In this document: piece after piece, positions 7,032-12,658 of the stretch
Layout: every line of letters begins with the position of its first letter
Numbering within the stretch: the first letter of the stretch is position 1
Origin: Chloroflexota bacterium
GTDB taxonomy: Bacteria; Chloroflexota; Limnocylindria; Limnocylindrales; CSP1-4
DNA: 14,226 bases
NCBI GenBank assembly: GCA_025935655.1
Contig: JAICUV010000063.1
Location: 1-14,226 of the forward strand
Reading direction: 5' to 3'
The notes under the pieces: model-generated
Seen by the model: only the letters and a program-made list of their open reading frames with translations
Told to the model about the DNA's origin: nothing
Database searches by the model: none
Position numbers and translations under genes: made by a program

Positions 7032-7616
7032 ATGGCTGACGCCGGCCGGGTCATCGCCGGGACCGCGCGCGGGATCCGGCTCGCCGCGCCGGGGACGGGG
7101 ACGAGGCCACTGACGGATCGCGTGAAGCAGACGCTGTTCGCCATGCTGGAGCCGGAGCTCGCGGACGCCGTCGTCGTGGACCTCTACGCGGGCAGCGGCG
7201 CCGGGGCGATCGAGGCGCTGTCGCGCGGGGCCGCCCGGGCGATCCTCGTGGAGAAGGACGCGGGCGCCTGCAGGGTCATCGCGGAGAACCTGCGCCGGAC
7301 GCGTCTCGAGGCGGACGCGCGCGTCGTGCGCCGGGACGTGATCGCCTGGCTCGCAGAGCCCGCCGGCGCAACCGCCGAGGCGCCGTTCGATCTCGTCCTC
7401 CTCGACCCGCCGTACGCGGACACGGCCGGGCTCGCGCGTGCCCTCGAGCTCGTCGCGCCCCACCTCCGCGACGGCGGCATCGTCGTCGCGAAGCACTTCT
7501 GGCGGGACGCGCCGCCGGCACGGGTGGGTATGCTGGCGAGCGAGCGCGAACGCCGCTTCGGCGAGACTGCGCTGACGTTCTACCGGCGCACGGACGAGGA
7601 GGCGGGCGAGGCGTGA
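7032..7616 (+). CDS. rsmD: 16S rRNA (guanine966-N2)-methyltransferase RsmD
   Basis: SAM-dependent methyltransferase that makes m2G966 in 16S rRNA of the small subunit. It has 194 residues, the usual length. The N-terminal family signature G-R-V-I-A-G-T-A-R-G, then R-P-L-T-D-R-V-K-Q-T-L-F, is followed by the SAM-binding DLYAGSGAG (D50 onwards). The catalytic DPPY, characteristic of N2-guanine and N6-adenine methyltransferases, is at 125-128. Translation probably starts at the ATG at 7032; the GGGGAGCGAGGG purine run in the 27-base gap after recG can serve as ribosome binding site. The gene overlaps coaD by 4 bases (GTGA). Adjacent rsmD-coaD is one of the most conserved gene pairs in bacteria and supports both calls. 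Confidence 0.96.
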   Translation: MADAGRVIAGTARGIRLAAPGTGTRPLTDRVKQTLFAMLEPELADAVVVDLYAGSGAGAIEALSRGAARAILVEKDAGACRVIAENLRRTRLEADARVVRRDVIAWLAEPAGATAEAPFDLVLLDPPYADTAGLARALELVAPHLRDGGIVVAKHFWRDAPPARVGMLASERERRFGETALTFYRRTDEEAGEA

Positions 7617-8107
7617 GGATCGCGGTCTACCCGGGCTCGTTCGACCCGATCACGAACGGTCACCTCGACGTCGTGCAGCGTGCAGCGCGCGTCTTCGACC
7701 GGGTGGTCGTGGCGGTGCTCGCGAACCCGCGCAAGTCGCCGCTCCTCGACGCCGACGAGCGGGTCGCGATCATCCGTGCCGTCCTCGCCGCCGATCCCGA
7801 GCTGGCCGGCAGGGTCGAGGTCCAGGCGTTCGACGGGCTCACGGTCACGTTCTGCCACCGGGTCGGCGCCGGGTTCCTCGTCCGCGGCCTGCGGGCCATC
7901 GCGGACTTCGAGACCGAGCTCCAGCTGGCGCACAACAACCACCAGCTGGCGCCGGACGTGGACACGGTGTTCTTCATGACCAGCCTCGAGCACAGCTACG
8001 TGAGCTCGAGCCTGGTGAAGGAGATCGCGCAGTTCGGCGGCGACGTCACGTCGATGCTGCCGCACGCGGCGGCGGACGCGCTCCGCGAGGCGCTGGCGCG
8101 CGGGTAG
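7613..8107 (+). CDS. coaD: Phosphopantetheine adenylyltransferase
   Basis: Fourth step of coenzyme A synthesis: transfers AMP from ATP to 4'-phosphopantetheine to give dephospho-CoA. The product is 164 residues, standard for the family. The nucleotidyltransferase motif is TNGH at 14-17 within PGSFDPITNGH. RGLRAIADFE.E.Q.A..N and the C-terminal YVSSSLVKEIA..GGDV are both intact. The GTG start overlaps the rsmD stop (GTGA). The gene ends at TAG and is followed by 67 non-coding bases, the first real break downstream of recG. CoA made here also provides the phosphopantetheine arm for the AcpP encoded 3.5 kb downstream. Confidence 0.97.
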   Translation: MRIAVYPGSFDPITNGHLDVVQRAARVFDRVVVAVLANPRKSPLLDADERVAIIRAVLAADPELAGRVEVQAFDGLTVTFCHRVGAGFLVRGLRAIADFETELQLAHNNHQLAPDVDTVFFMTSLEHSYVSSSLVKEIAQFGGDVTSMLPHAAADALREALARG

Positions 8108-8124
8108 GGGAGCGGCCCGCGTGC

Positions 8125-8130
8125 CATAAT
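8125..8130 (+). promoter_or_regulatory. Candidate -10 element upstream of the DivIVA-like gene
   Basis: CATAAT matches TATAAT at five of six positions and is one of the very few AT-rich hexamers in the window. It lies 18 bases after the coaD stop and 45 bases before the inferred CTG start. No recognisable -35 sits 16-18 bases upstream. It could start a second transcript carrying the coiled-coil gene, yceD and rpmF. Sequence match seen; activity inferred. Confidence 0.35.
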
Positions 8131-8138
8131 CCACCCGA

Positions 8139-8151
8139 GCCCCGCCGGGGC
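8139..8151 (+). other. Small GC hairpin in the leader of the DivIVA-like gene
   Basis: GCCCC at 8139-8143 pairs with GGGGC at 8147-8151 around a GCC loop, a 5-bp stem. It lies between the CATAAT element and the GGAGG ribosome binding site, so it would be at the very 5' end of a transcript started there. In DNA this rich in G and C short stems arise often by chance, so weight is low. Confidence 0.3.
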
Positions 8152-8162
8152 GAAGCGCGCAC

Positions 8163-8167
8163 GGAGG
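8163..8167 (+). promoter_or_regulatory. Ribosome binding site deciding a CTG start
   Basis: GGAGG is separated by 7 bases from the CTG at 8175, ideal spacing. No ATG, GTG or TTG occurs in this frame between the TAA at 8127-8129 and the GTG at 8316, while family-like coding sequence begins exactly at the CTG. The site is therefore the main reason to place the start of the following gene at 8175. Confidence 0.65.
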
Positions 8168-8174
8168 CCGTCCG

Positions 8175-8732
8175 CTGGACATCATCTTTCTGGTCGAGCG
8201 CCTCGAGTCGCTGATCGCGAACGGCAAGCCGCTGCCCCTCACCAAGAACGCCATCATCGACCGCGACGCCGCCCTCAACCTGATCGACGAGCTGCGGGTC
8301 GCCGTCCCCGAGGAGGTGCGCGCCGCGAAGCGCATCAACTCCGAGGGCGAGCGGATCATCGAGAAGGCCCAGGAGGAGGCGGAGCGCATCGTCGCCCGCG
8401 CCCAGGAGCAGGCCGCGTTCCTCATCGAGGAGCGGGGGCTCACGGAGGCTGCCGACGCGGAGAGCCGCCGGATCATCGCGGTCGCCGAGGACGAGGCCGC
8501 CGAGGTCCGCCGGGGCGCCGACGAGTATGCCGCCGGGGTCCTCGCGGGCCTCGAGGCCGACGTGACCCGGACGCTCAACAGCATCGAGCGCGGGATCGCG
8601 ATGCTCGACGAGCGGCGCGCGGCCAACGCCCCGGCCCCGGTGCCCGTGATGAGCGACCCGGACGAGGGCTACGGCGCGGTCGACGCGCCAGAGGACGAGG
8701 AAGAGGGAGCCTCGCCGGCCGGACGGCGATGA
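8175..8732 (+). CDS. DivIVA-like / ATP-synthase-b-like coiled-coil protein, inferred CTG start
   Basis: A conserved protein of unknown function of about 185 residues, often labelled simply ATPase or DivIVA-like in Chloroflexota, Actinomycetota and Firmicutes; no nucleotide-binding motif is visible. Translating from CTG 8175 gives (M)DIIFLVERLESLI, then a linker P-L-P-L-T-K-N-A-I-I-D, then LIDELRVAVPEEVRAAKRI. These match from memory the family pattern M-D-I-L-x-L-(I/V)-(D/E)-R-L-E and I-I-D-x-(L/M)-R-(I/V)-A-(I/V)-P-E-E. A long charged Ala/Glu/Arg helix follows, residues about 60-155, and an acidic Pro-containing tail. Starting at the first canonical codon (GTG 8316) would drop 47 conserved residues, hence the CTG choice, supported by GGAGG at 8163-8167. 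The stop overlaps the yceD start by 4 bases (ATGA). No transmembrane segment or signal peptide. Role unknown; scaffold or division-linked function is only a guess from the coiled coil. Confidence 0.75.
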   Translation: MDIIFLVERLESLIANGKPLPLTKNAIIDRDAALNLIDELRVAVPEEVRAAKRINSEGERIIEKAQEEAERIVARAQEQAAFLIEERGLTEAADAESRRIIAVAEDEAAEVRRGADEYAAGVLAGLEADVTRTLNSIERGIAMLDERRAANAPAPVPVMSDPDEGYGAVDAPEDEEEGASPAGRR

Positions 8733-9325
8733 CCGCGCGCGACCCGCACGCGACCCACCCGGTCGACCCGGTCGGTGACCCGCTGACCTTCGCGGTCTCG
8801 GGGCTCATGGGCGAGCCGCCGGGGACGGTGTTCGAGTACGACATCCCGGCCGTCCACGTCGACCTCGACGAGGACCTGCGGACGACCGAGCCCGTGACGG
8901 GCAGGATGCGGCTCACCCGGACCAACCGGGGCCTCATCGTGGACGCGCGGATCCACACCTCGCTGGCCGGTGAGTGCTCGCGCTGCCTGCGCCCGATCGT
9001 CACGCCGGTGGATGCCCGCATCGACGAGGAGGTCCTGCCCTCGATCGACCTCGGGACCGGCCAGCCCGTGCCGCCCGAGGAGGACGGCGACCTGGAGGTC
9101 GCGCGCCTCACGGACCACTGGGAGCTGGAGCTGCGACCGCTCGTCGCCGCCGCGGTCAGCCTCGAGGAGCCGATCGCGCCCCTGTGCGAGCCCGATTGCC
9201 CGGGCCTGTGCCCGGAGTGCGGGGAGCGGATGGAGCCCGGCCACGGGCACGGCGAGCCGCCCATCGACCCGCGCCTCGAGGCGCTGCTCGCCTTCCGGGT
9301 CGACGGCGACGCCGAGAGCGGGTAG
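8729..9325 (+). CDS. yceD: YceD/DUF177 family protein linked to 23S rRNA and L32
   Basis: DUF177 (PF02620) proteins are needed for normal 23S rRNA accumulation in E. coli and plants, and are almost always encoded beside rpmF, as here. The 198-residue protein shows the first CxxC (C83, C86) in the GECSRC context. The second cysteine cluster, C153-x3-C157-x3-C161-x2-C164, lies in CEPDCPGLCPECG, the usual C-terminal signature of the high-GC and Gram-positive form, so six cysteines could bind metal. The Glu/Asp-rich middle (EEVLPSIDLGTG...PPEEDGD) is normal for the family. The ATG lies in a 4-base overlap with the preceding gene. The stop codon falls in the loop of a hairpin (9311-9339), and rpmF follows after 126 bases, an unusually wide gap for this window. 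In Bacillus the equivalent is ylbN-rpmF. Confidence 0.93.
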   Translation: MTARDPHATHPVDPVGDPLTFAVSGLMGEPPGTVFEYDIPAVHVDLDEDLRTTEPVTGRMRLTRTNRGLIVDARIHTSLAGECSRCLRPIVTPVDARIDEEVLPSIDLGTGQPVPPEEDGDLEVARLTDHWELELRPLVAAAVSLEEPIAPLCEPDCPGLCPECGERMEPGHGHGEPPIDPRLEALLAFRVDGDAESG

Positions 9326-9339
9326 ACTCCCCGCTCGGC
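9311..9339 (+). other. Hairpin spanning the yceD stop codon
   Basis: GAGCGGG at 9316-9322 pairs with CCCGCTC at 9330-9336 around the loop TAGACTC that contains the yceD TAG. After a 2-base bulge (9314-9315), GCC 9311-9313 pairs with GGC 9337-9339, giving 10 base pairs in all. There is no T-tract after it. It could be a weak terminator, a pausing site or an RNase III processing stem separating yceD from rpmF mRNA; which of these is unknown. Confidence 0.45.
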
Positions 9340-9392
9340 CCCACGTCCCGCGGCGGCGCGTCCGCGCGCCCGCGATGCCGGTGCCACGTGAC

Positions 9393-9404
9393 ACGATCGA
9401 TCGT
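9393..9404. promoter_or_regulatory. 12-bp perfect palindrome upstream of rpmF
   Basis: ACGATCGATCGT reads the same on both strands and lies 48 bases before the rpmF ATG in a 126-base gene-free gap. A second small stem, GCGGG 9408-9412 with CCCGC 9419-9423, follows directly. The palindrome could be an operator for a dimeric regulator or simply a chance tandem of GATC/CGAT; no known regulator motif is recognised. Confidence 0.3.
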
Positions 9405-9451
9405 CCAGCGGGCTGCGACCCGCGCGAAACCTCGAGGAGCAACAGACCGAC

Positions 9452-9664
9452 ATGGGAGTGCCGAAGCGAAAGGTCGCTCACGCGCGACAGATGGAGCGGC
9501 GGAGCCACCTGGCCCTCACCCTGCCGCACCTCGTCGAGTGTCCGCATTGCCACGAGATGAAGCTGCCGCACCGGGTCTGCCCCGCGTGCGGGTGGTACAA
9601 CGGCCGCCAGGCCGTCCAGCTCAAGCCGGCTGGCGGCTCGTCGGCGGCCGAGGAGTCCGCGTAA
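9452..9664 (+). CDS. rpmF: 50S ribosomal protein L32 (zinc-ribbon form)
   Basis: Large-subunit ribosomal protein of 70 residues with the diagnostic N-terminus M-G-V-P-K-R-K, the basic stretch up to R17, and a zinc ribbon of two CxxC pairs (C30-C33 and C43-C46) in ECPHCHEMKLPHRVCPACG. The last dozen residues, Gly/Ser/Ala/Glu-rich, extend past the usual end. The start is the ATG at 9452, 12 bases after GAGGAG at 9434-9439. It is preceded by a 126-base leader holding a hairpin and a palindrome, and followed after 7 bases by plsX. yceD-rpmF-plsX is a gene order shared by E. coli and many other bacteria, linking ribosome supply with membrane lipid synthesis. Confidence 0.96.
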   Translation: MGVPKRKVAHARQMERRSHLALTLPHLVECPHCHEMKLPHRVCPACGWYNGRQAVQLKPAGGSSAAEESA

Positions 9665-9671
9665 CCCCTTC

Positions 9672-10808
9672 GTGAGCCAGACCGAGGATCCCGCGCGCGT
9701 CTCCACGGGCCCGCAGACGCCCGCCGCGTCCACGGGTTCCGCCATCGGCGTGCGCGTCGCGGTCGACGCCACGGGCGGTGACCACGGCGTCAGCGAGGTG
9801 GTCCCGGGCGCGCTCGCCTACGCGCGATCCCACTCGGCCGACCAGGTGATCCTGTGCGGCGACGAGGCGCTCGTCCGGCCGCTCCTCCACGATGCGCCCG
9901 CGAACGTGAGCGTCGTCCACGCGCCGGAGCTCATCGGCATGGACGAACACCCCGCGAAGGCCCTCGTCCGCAAGAAGCGCAGCTCGATCGTCGTCGCCAC
10001 GGAGCTCGTGCGCGACGGCAAGGCCGATGCCGTCGTCACGGCGGGGCACACGGGCGCCGGGATGGCGGCGGGCGTCCTCATCCTGGGCACGCTGCCGGGC
10101 ATCGACCGCCCGGCGCTCGCCGTGCAGGTCCCGGGCGGCAACCCGCCCCTCCTGCTGCTCGACATCGGCGCCAACCCCGACTCCACCTCGGAGAACCTGG
10201 CCCAGTACGCGCGCATGGGCGCGATCTTCTCGGAGCACGTCGTGGGCGTCGGGCGGCCACGCGTGGCCCTGCTGTCCCTGGGCGAGGAGCGTGGCAAGGG
10301 CGACGTCCGGGTCAAGGAGGCGACGGACCTCATCGGCGCCACGGACCTGAACTTCGTGGGCAACGTCGAGGGCAAGGACCTCACGGCCGACATGGCCGAC
10401 GTCGTCGTGTGCGACGCCATGCTGGGCAACGTCGTGATCAAGTTCTTCGAGGGCCTGTCGGGCTTCATCTTCGACCAGCTGCGAGTCGAGTTCCGGCGCA
10501 ACCTCCGCGGCCGGGTCGCGTACCTCCTGCTTCGCCCCGGCATCGCGCGGATCCGCAAGACCTTCGACTACGAGATCGTCGGCGGCTCGCCGCTGCTCGG
10601 GGTCAAGGGGGCGGTGATCATCACCCACGGCCGCGCCAAGCGGCGGATGATCGAACACGCCGTGCGGGTCGGCGCCACGACCGCCCGGGAGCGGGTGCCG
10701 GAGCGCATCGCGGCGGCCCTCGCCGCCGACGCGGCCGCCGAGGCCCAGGCGGGCCTGCGGTCGGGCTCGGGTGGCGCCGCGCCGGCGCCGGCGGGCGAGA
10801 CCCCGTGA
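9672..10808 (+). CDS. plsX: Phosphate acyltransferase PlsX
   Basis: Peripheral membrane enzyme that reversibly converts acyl-ACP and phosphate to acyl-phosphate, the donor for PlsY in phosphatidic acid synthesis. Core blocks are V-A-V-D-A-T-G-G-D-H-G at about 29-39, TAGHTGAGM, LLDIGAN, SLGEE.GKG, F-V-G-N-V-E-G-K-D and D-A-M-L-G-N-V-V-I-K. The common SAGNTG is TAGHTG here (Asn to His), and DAMGGDH is DATGGDH. Length is 378 against about 330-345 usual: about 26 extra N-terminal residues rich in Thr/Pro/Ala, and a Gly/Ala/Pro tail. A GTG at 9750 would give the family-typical start M-R-V-A-V-D, so the true start may be there; neither GTG has a good ribosome binding site. The stop overlaps the next ATG by one base. 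With FakA and AcpP in the same window, the acyl-phosphate route is well represented. Confidence 0.95.
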   Translation: MSQTEDPARVSTGPQTPAASTGSAIGVRVAVDATGGDHGVSEVVPGALAYARSHSADQVILCGDEALVRPLLHDAPANVSVVHAPELIGMDEHPAKALVRKKRSSIVVATELVRDGKADAVVTAGHTGAGMAAGVLILGTLPGIDRPALAVQVPGGNPPLLLLDIGANPDSTSENLAQYARMGAIFSEHVVGVGRPRVALLSLGEERGKGDVRVKEATDLIGATDLNFVGNVEGKDLTADMADVVVCDAMLGNVVIKFFEGLSGFIFDQLRVEFRRNLRGRVAYLLLRPGIARIRKTFDYEIVGGSPLLGVKGAVIITHGRAKRRMIEHAVRVGATTARERVPERIAAALAADAAAEAQAGLRSGSGGAAPAPAGETP

Positions 10809-11116
10809 TGGGCACGCTGTCCGTGGGGACCGGCGTCATCCGCGACACCGTGCGGCTCGCGGCGCTCGAGGTCCCGGGCGTGCTGCGCGTGGGCCGTGGC
10901 GGTCCCGCCTGGCGCGACGCGCTGGGTGGCAACCCGGTCCAGATCCGCGTCCGCGACGGCCGCGTCCACGTCACCGTGTGGCTCGTGGCCCGCCCGCGCC
11001 AGCGGCTGGTCCCGCTCACCGCCCAGGTCCGCGAGGCGATCGCGGCGGCCGTGGAGCGCCTGCTCGGCATGGAGCTCGGCGGCGTGACCGTCATGGTCGA
11101 TGGCAACGGCGCCTGA
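10808..11116 (+). CDS. Second Asp23/Gls24 family protein (YqhY-like position before nusB)
   Basis: Short Asp23-family (PF03780) protein of 102 residues. The family pattern is I-R-D-T-V-R-L-A-A-L-E-V-P-G-V, then the strands I-R-V-R-D-G-R-V-H-V-T-V-W-L, a helix with V-R-E-A-I-A-A-A-V-E-R-L-L-G-M, and the closing V-T-V-M-V-D-G. It is distinct from the 2543-2965 copy, lacking the glycine-rich loop. The ATG at 10808 overlaps the plsX stop (TGATG), though the GTG just before it (10805) is in the same frame and possible. It overlaps nusB by 17 bases. In Bacillus the Asp23 paralogue YqhY also sits directly before nusB and is connected to acetyl-CoA carboxylase activity, so a role in tuning fatty-acid synthesis is a reasonable inference, strengthened by plsX and acpP on either side. 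Confidence 0.82.
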   Translation: MGTLSVGTGVIRDTVRLAALEVPGVLRVGRGGPAWRDALGGNPVQIRVRDGRVHVTVWLVARPRQRLVPLTAQVREAIAAAVERLLGMELGGVTVMVDGNGA

Positions 11117-11561
11117 CGGCTCCCGCGCGCGGCGCGGCAACGAGGAGCTCGTCCGCAGCCGGCGCGCCGGTCGCAGGCTGGCGCTCGCGTCCGTGTTCGA
11201 GGCCGAGTTCGGCCAGCGCACGGCGGACGCGATTCTCGAGCGACACCTCGCCACGGAAGGCGACGCGGAGGCGTCGGCGCTCGCCCGCGAGCTGGTTGCG
11301 AACGTGGTCCGGCACCGTGACACGCTGGATGCGCGGATCACCGCGGCGGCACCCCAATATCCCGTCGTCTCGCTGGCCCGGATGGACCGCGCGCTGCTCC
11401 GTTGCGGCCTATCCGAAGTGCTACACTCCCCCGCGACGCCGGCCCGGGTGGCAATCGCCGAATGGGTCGAGCTCGCACGGACCTACTCCGGTGATCCGAT
11501 GCGTCGGCTCATGAACGGCGTGCTCGGGCGGATTGCCCGTGACCAGAGCGCAACCCGGTAG
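11100..11561 (+). CDS. nusB: Transcription antitermination factor NusB
   Basis: All-helical RNA-binding protein that with NusE (S10) binds boxA and prevents premature termination in rRNA operons. The product is 153 residues. Family marks are the N-terminal R-S-R-R-A-G-R-R-L-A-L-A-S-V-F-E-A-E, the middle LARELVANVVRHRDTLDARI, and the strongly conserved DRALLRCGLSE...VAIAEWVELARTYSGD followed by NGVLG near the C-terminus. The ATG lies inside the end of the upstream Asp23 gene (17-base overlap), so translation is coupled. acpP begins 23 bases after the stop with its own strong ribosome binding site. Within residues 100-110 the local base composition is visibly less GC-rich than elsewhere (CTATCCGAAGTGCTACACT), perhaps an internal promoter for acpP, but no -35 at proper spacing is apparent. 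Confidence 0.92.
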   Translation: MATAPDGSRARRGNEELVRSRRAGRRLALASVFEAEFGQRTADAILERHLATEGDAEASALARELVANVVRHRDTLDARITAAAPQYPVVSLARMDRALLRCGLSEVLHSPATPARVAIAEWVELARTYSGDPMRRLMNGVLGRIARDQSATR

Positions 11562-11572
11562 CATTCCCATCC

Positions 11573-11578
11573 AGGAGG
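11573..11578 (+). promoter_or_regulatory. Strong ribosome binding site of acpP
   Basis: AGGAGG, extending to AGGAGGGA, is the closest match to the anti-Shine-Dalgarno core in the window and sits 6 bases before the GTG at 11585. It fits a gene that must be translated at high level compared with its overlapping neighbours. Confidence 0.75.
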
Positions 11579-11584
11579 GAGTCA

Positions 11585-11821
11585 GTGGCCAGCACGTACG
11601 ATCGGCTGAAGAAGATCGTCATTGAGCAGCTCGGCGTCGACGAGAGCGAAGTCAACCCCGAGGCGTCGTTCGTCGATGATCTGAACGCCGACTCCCTGGA
11701 CCTCGTCGAGCTCATCATGAGCCTCGAGGAGGAGTTCGGGACCGAGATCTCGGACGAGGATGCCGAGAAGATCCGGACCGTGCAGGACGCCGTCGACTAC
11801 ATCGACGAGCACTCGTCCTAG
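11585..11821 (+). CDS. acpP: Acyl carrier protein
   Basis: Small acidic carrier of growing acyl chains in type II fatty-acid synthesis; 78 residues. The phosphopantetheine attachment serine is S37 in DLNADSLDLVELIM, followed by the helix MSLEEEFGTEISDEDAEKI typical of fatty-acid ACP rather than polyketide carriers. It starts at GTG 11585 behind a strong AGGAGGGA. Codon use is less extreme than in the neighbours (AAG, GAA, ATT, AGC occur), as often seen in highly expressed acidic genes. It lies between nusB and rnc; acpP-rnc-smc is the Bacillus and Chloroflexota order. The usual fabD-fabG partners are missing upstream. Confidence 0.97.
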   Translation: MASTYDRLKKIVIEQLGVDESEVNPEASFVDDLNADSLDLVELIMSLEEEFGTEISDEDAEKIRTVQDAVDYIDEHSS

Positions 11822-11842
11822 TCGCCTCGGACCGGGGGCGCG

Positions 11843-12658
11843 ATGCAGCACCCGGCCGACGCGCTGACGGAGCGCCTCGGGCTTCCGATTCGCGATCGCG
11901 AGCTGCTGGCGCAGGCGCTGGTCCACAGCAGCTGGCTCCACGAGCACCCCGACGCCGCCCGGGGGCATAACGAGCGCCTCGAGTTCCTCGGCGACGCCGT
12001 CGTGAGCATCGCCGTGTCCGAGGCGCTCTTCGTGCGCCATCCCAACGACGACGAGGGCGTCCTGTCCGCGCGCCGCGCGGCGATCGTGAGCACGCCCGGG
12101 CTCGCCCGGCTCGCGACCAGGATCGGCCTCGGCGACTACCTGCTGCTGGGCGAGGGCGAGGCCCAGCGCGGCGGCCGTGTCCGGCCGTCGCTGCTCGCCT
12201 CCGCGTTCGAGGCCCTGGTCGGCGCGATCTACCTCGACCTCGGCTGGGAGGCCGCCCGCGACTGGATCCACGCGCGGGCGGAGGAGGAGCTCTCGGCGGA
12301 CCTCGCGCTGACGACGCTCAAGAGCCCCAAGAGCCGCCTCCAGGAGCACACCCAGCGGACGACCGGCGATCGTCCGCTCTACCACCTGCTGGAGGCCGTC
12401 GGGCCCGACCACGAGAAGCAGTTCAGGATCGAGGTGCTCGTCAACGGGCGCGTCCTCGGCACGGGGGAGGGCCCGTCGCGACGCATCGCGGAGACCTCGG
12501 CCGCGGCCCAGGCCCTCGAGGTCCTGCGCGCCGAGCGGCTCGCGGCGAGGGCCGCACGAGGCGGCACGACGCGCGCCGAGGAGGCTGCTCCCGACGACCT
12601 CGCTCCGGCCGCCGCGCCCGCGGACCCCATCGCCGACACTGACGCGACGCCGTCGTGA
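11843..12658 (+). CDS. rnc: Ribonuclease III with an atypical metal site
   Basis: Double-strand-specific endoribonuclease that processes rRNA precursors and some mRNAs. The 271-residue protein contains the catalytic domain (about 5-150), a dsRNA-binding domain (about 160-232: KSRLQEHTQ, GPSRRIAETSAAAQAL), and a 38-residue Ala/Pro/Asp-rich tail not seen in E. coli. The signature NERLEFLGD supplies E44, E47 and D51, equivalents of E. coli E38, E41 and D45. The second metal motif, ADTVEAL in E. coli (D114, E117), reads ASAFEAL here: E123 is present but residue 120 is Ser instead of Asp. The loss may be compensated or lineage-typical. ATG 11843 lies 21 bases after acpP and has only a weak GGGGG ribosome binding site. 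The TGA overlaps the smc GTG (GTGA). Family assignment is certain; full activity is not. Confidence 0.93.
   Translation: MQHPADALTERLGLPIRDRELLAQALVHSSWLHEHPDAARGHNERLEFLGDAVVSIAVSEALFVRHPNDDEGVLSARRAAIVSTPGLARLATRIGLGDYLLLGEGEAQRGGRVRPSLLASAFEALVGAIYLDLGWEAARDWIHARAEEELSADLALTTLKSPKSRLQEHTQRTTGDRPLYHLLEAVGPDHEKQFRIEVLVNGRVLGTGEGPSRRIAETSAAAQALEVLRAERLAARAARGGTTRAEEAAPDDLAPAAAPADPIADTDATPS

Noticed and set aside
4683..7496. Very long open frame on the minus strand (937 codons) opposite recG and rsmD
   Set aside because: Composition is Arg/Gly/Ala/His-rich low-complexity with no family motif, and it lies wholly antisense to recG and rsmD, which have complete motif sets. Such frames are usual in DNA this rich in G and C.
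8316..8732. GTG 8316 as start of the coiled-coil gene
   Set aside because: It would cut off 47 family-like residues and has a poorer ribosome binding site context than the CTG at 8175.
11400..11430. Promoter inside nusB for acpP (TTGCGG...TACACT)
   Set aside because: The two hexamers are only 14 bases apart, too close for a sigma-70-type promoter, and the match is weak; noted only as a local drop in GC.
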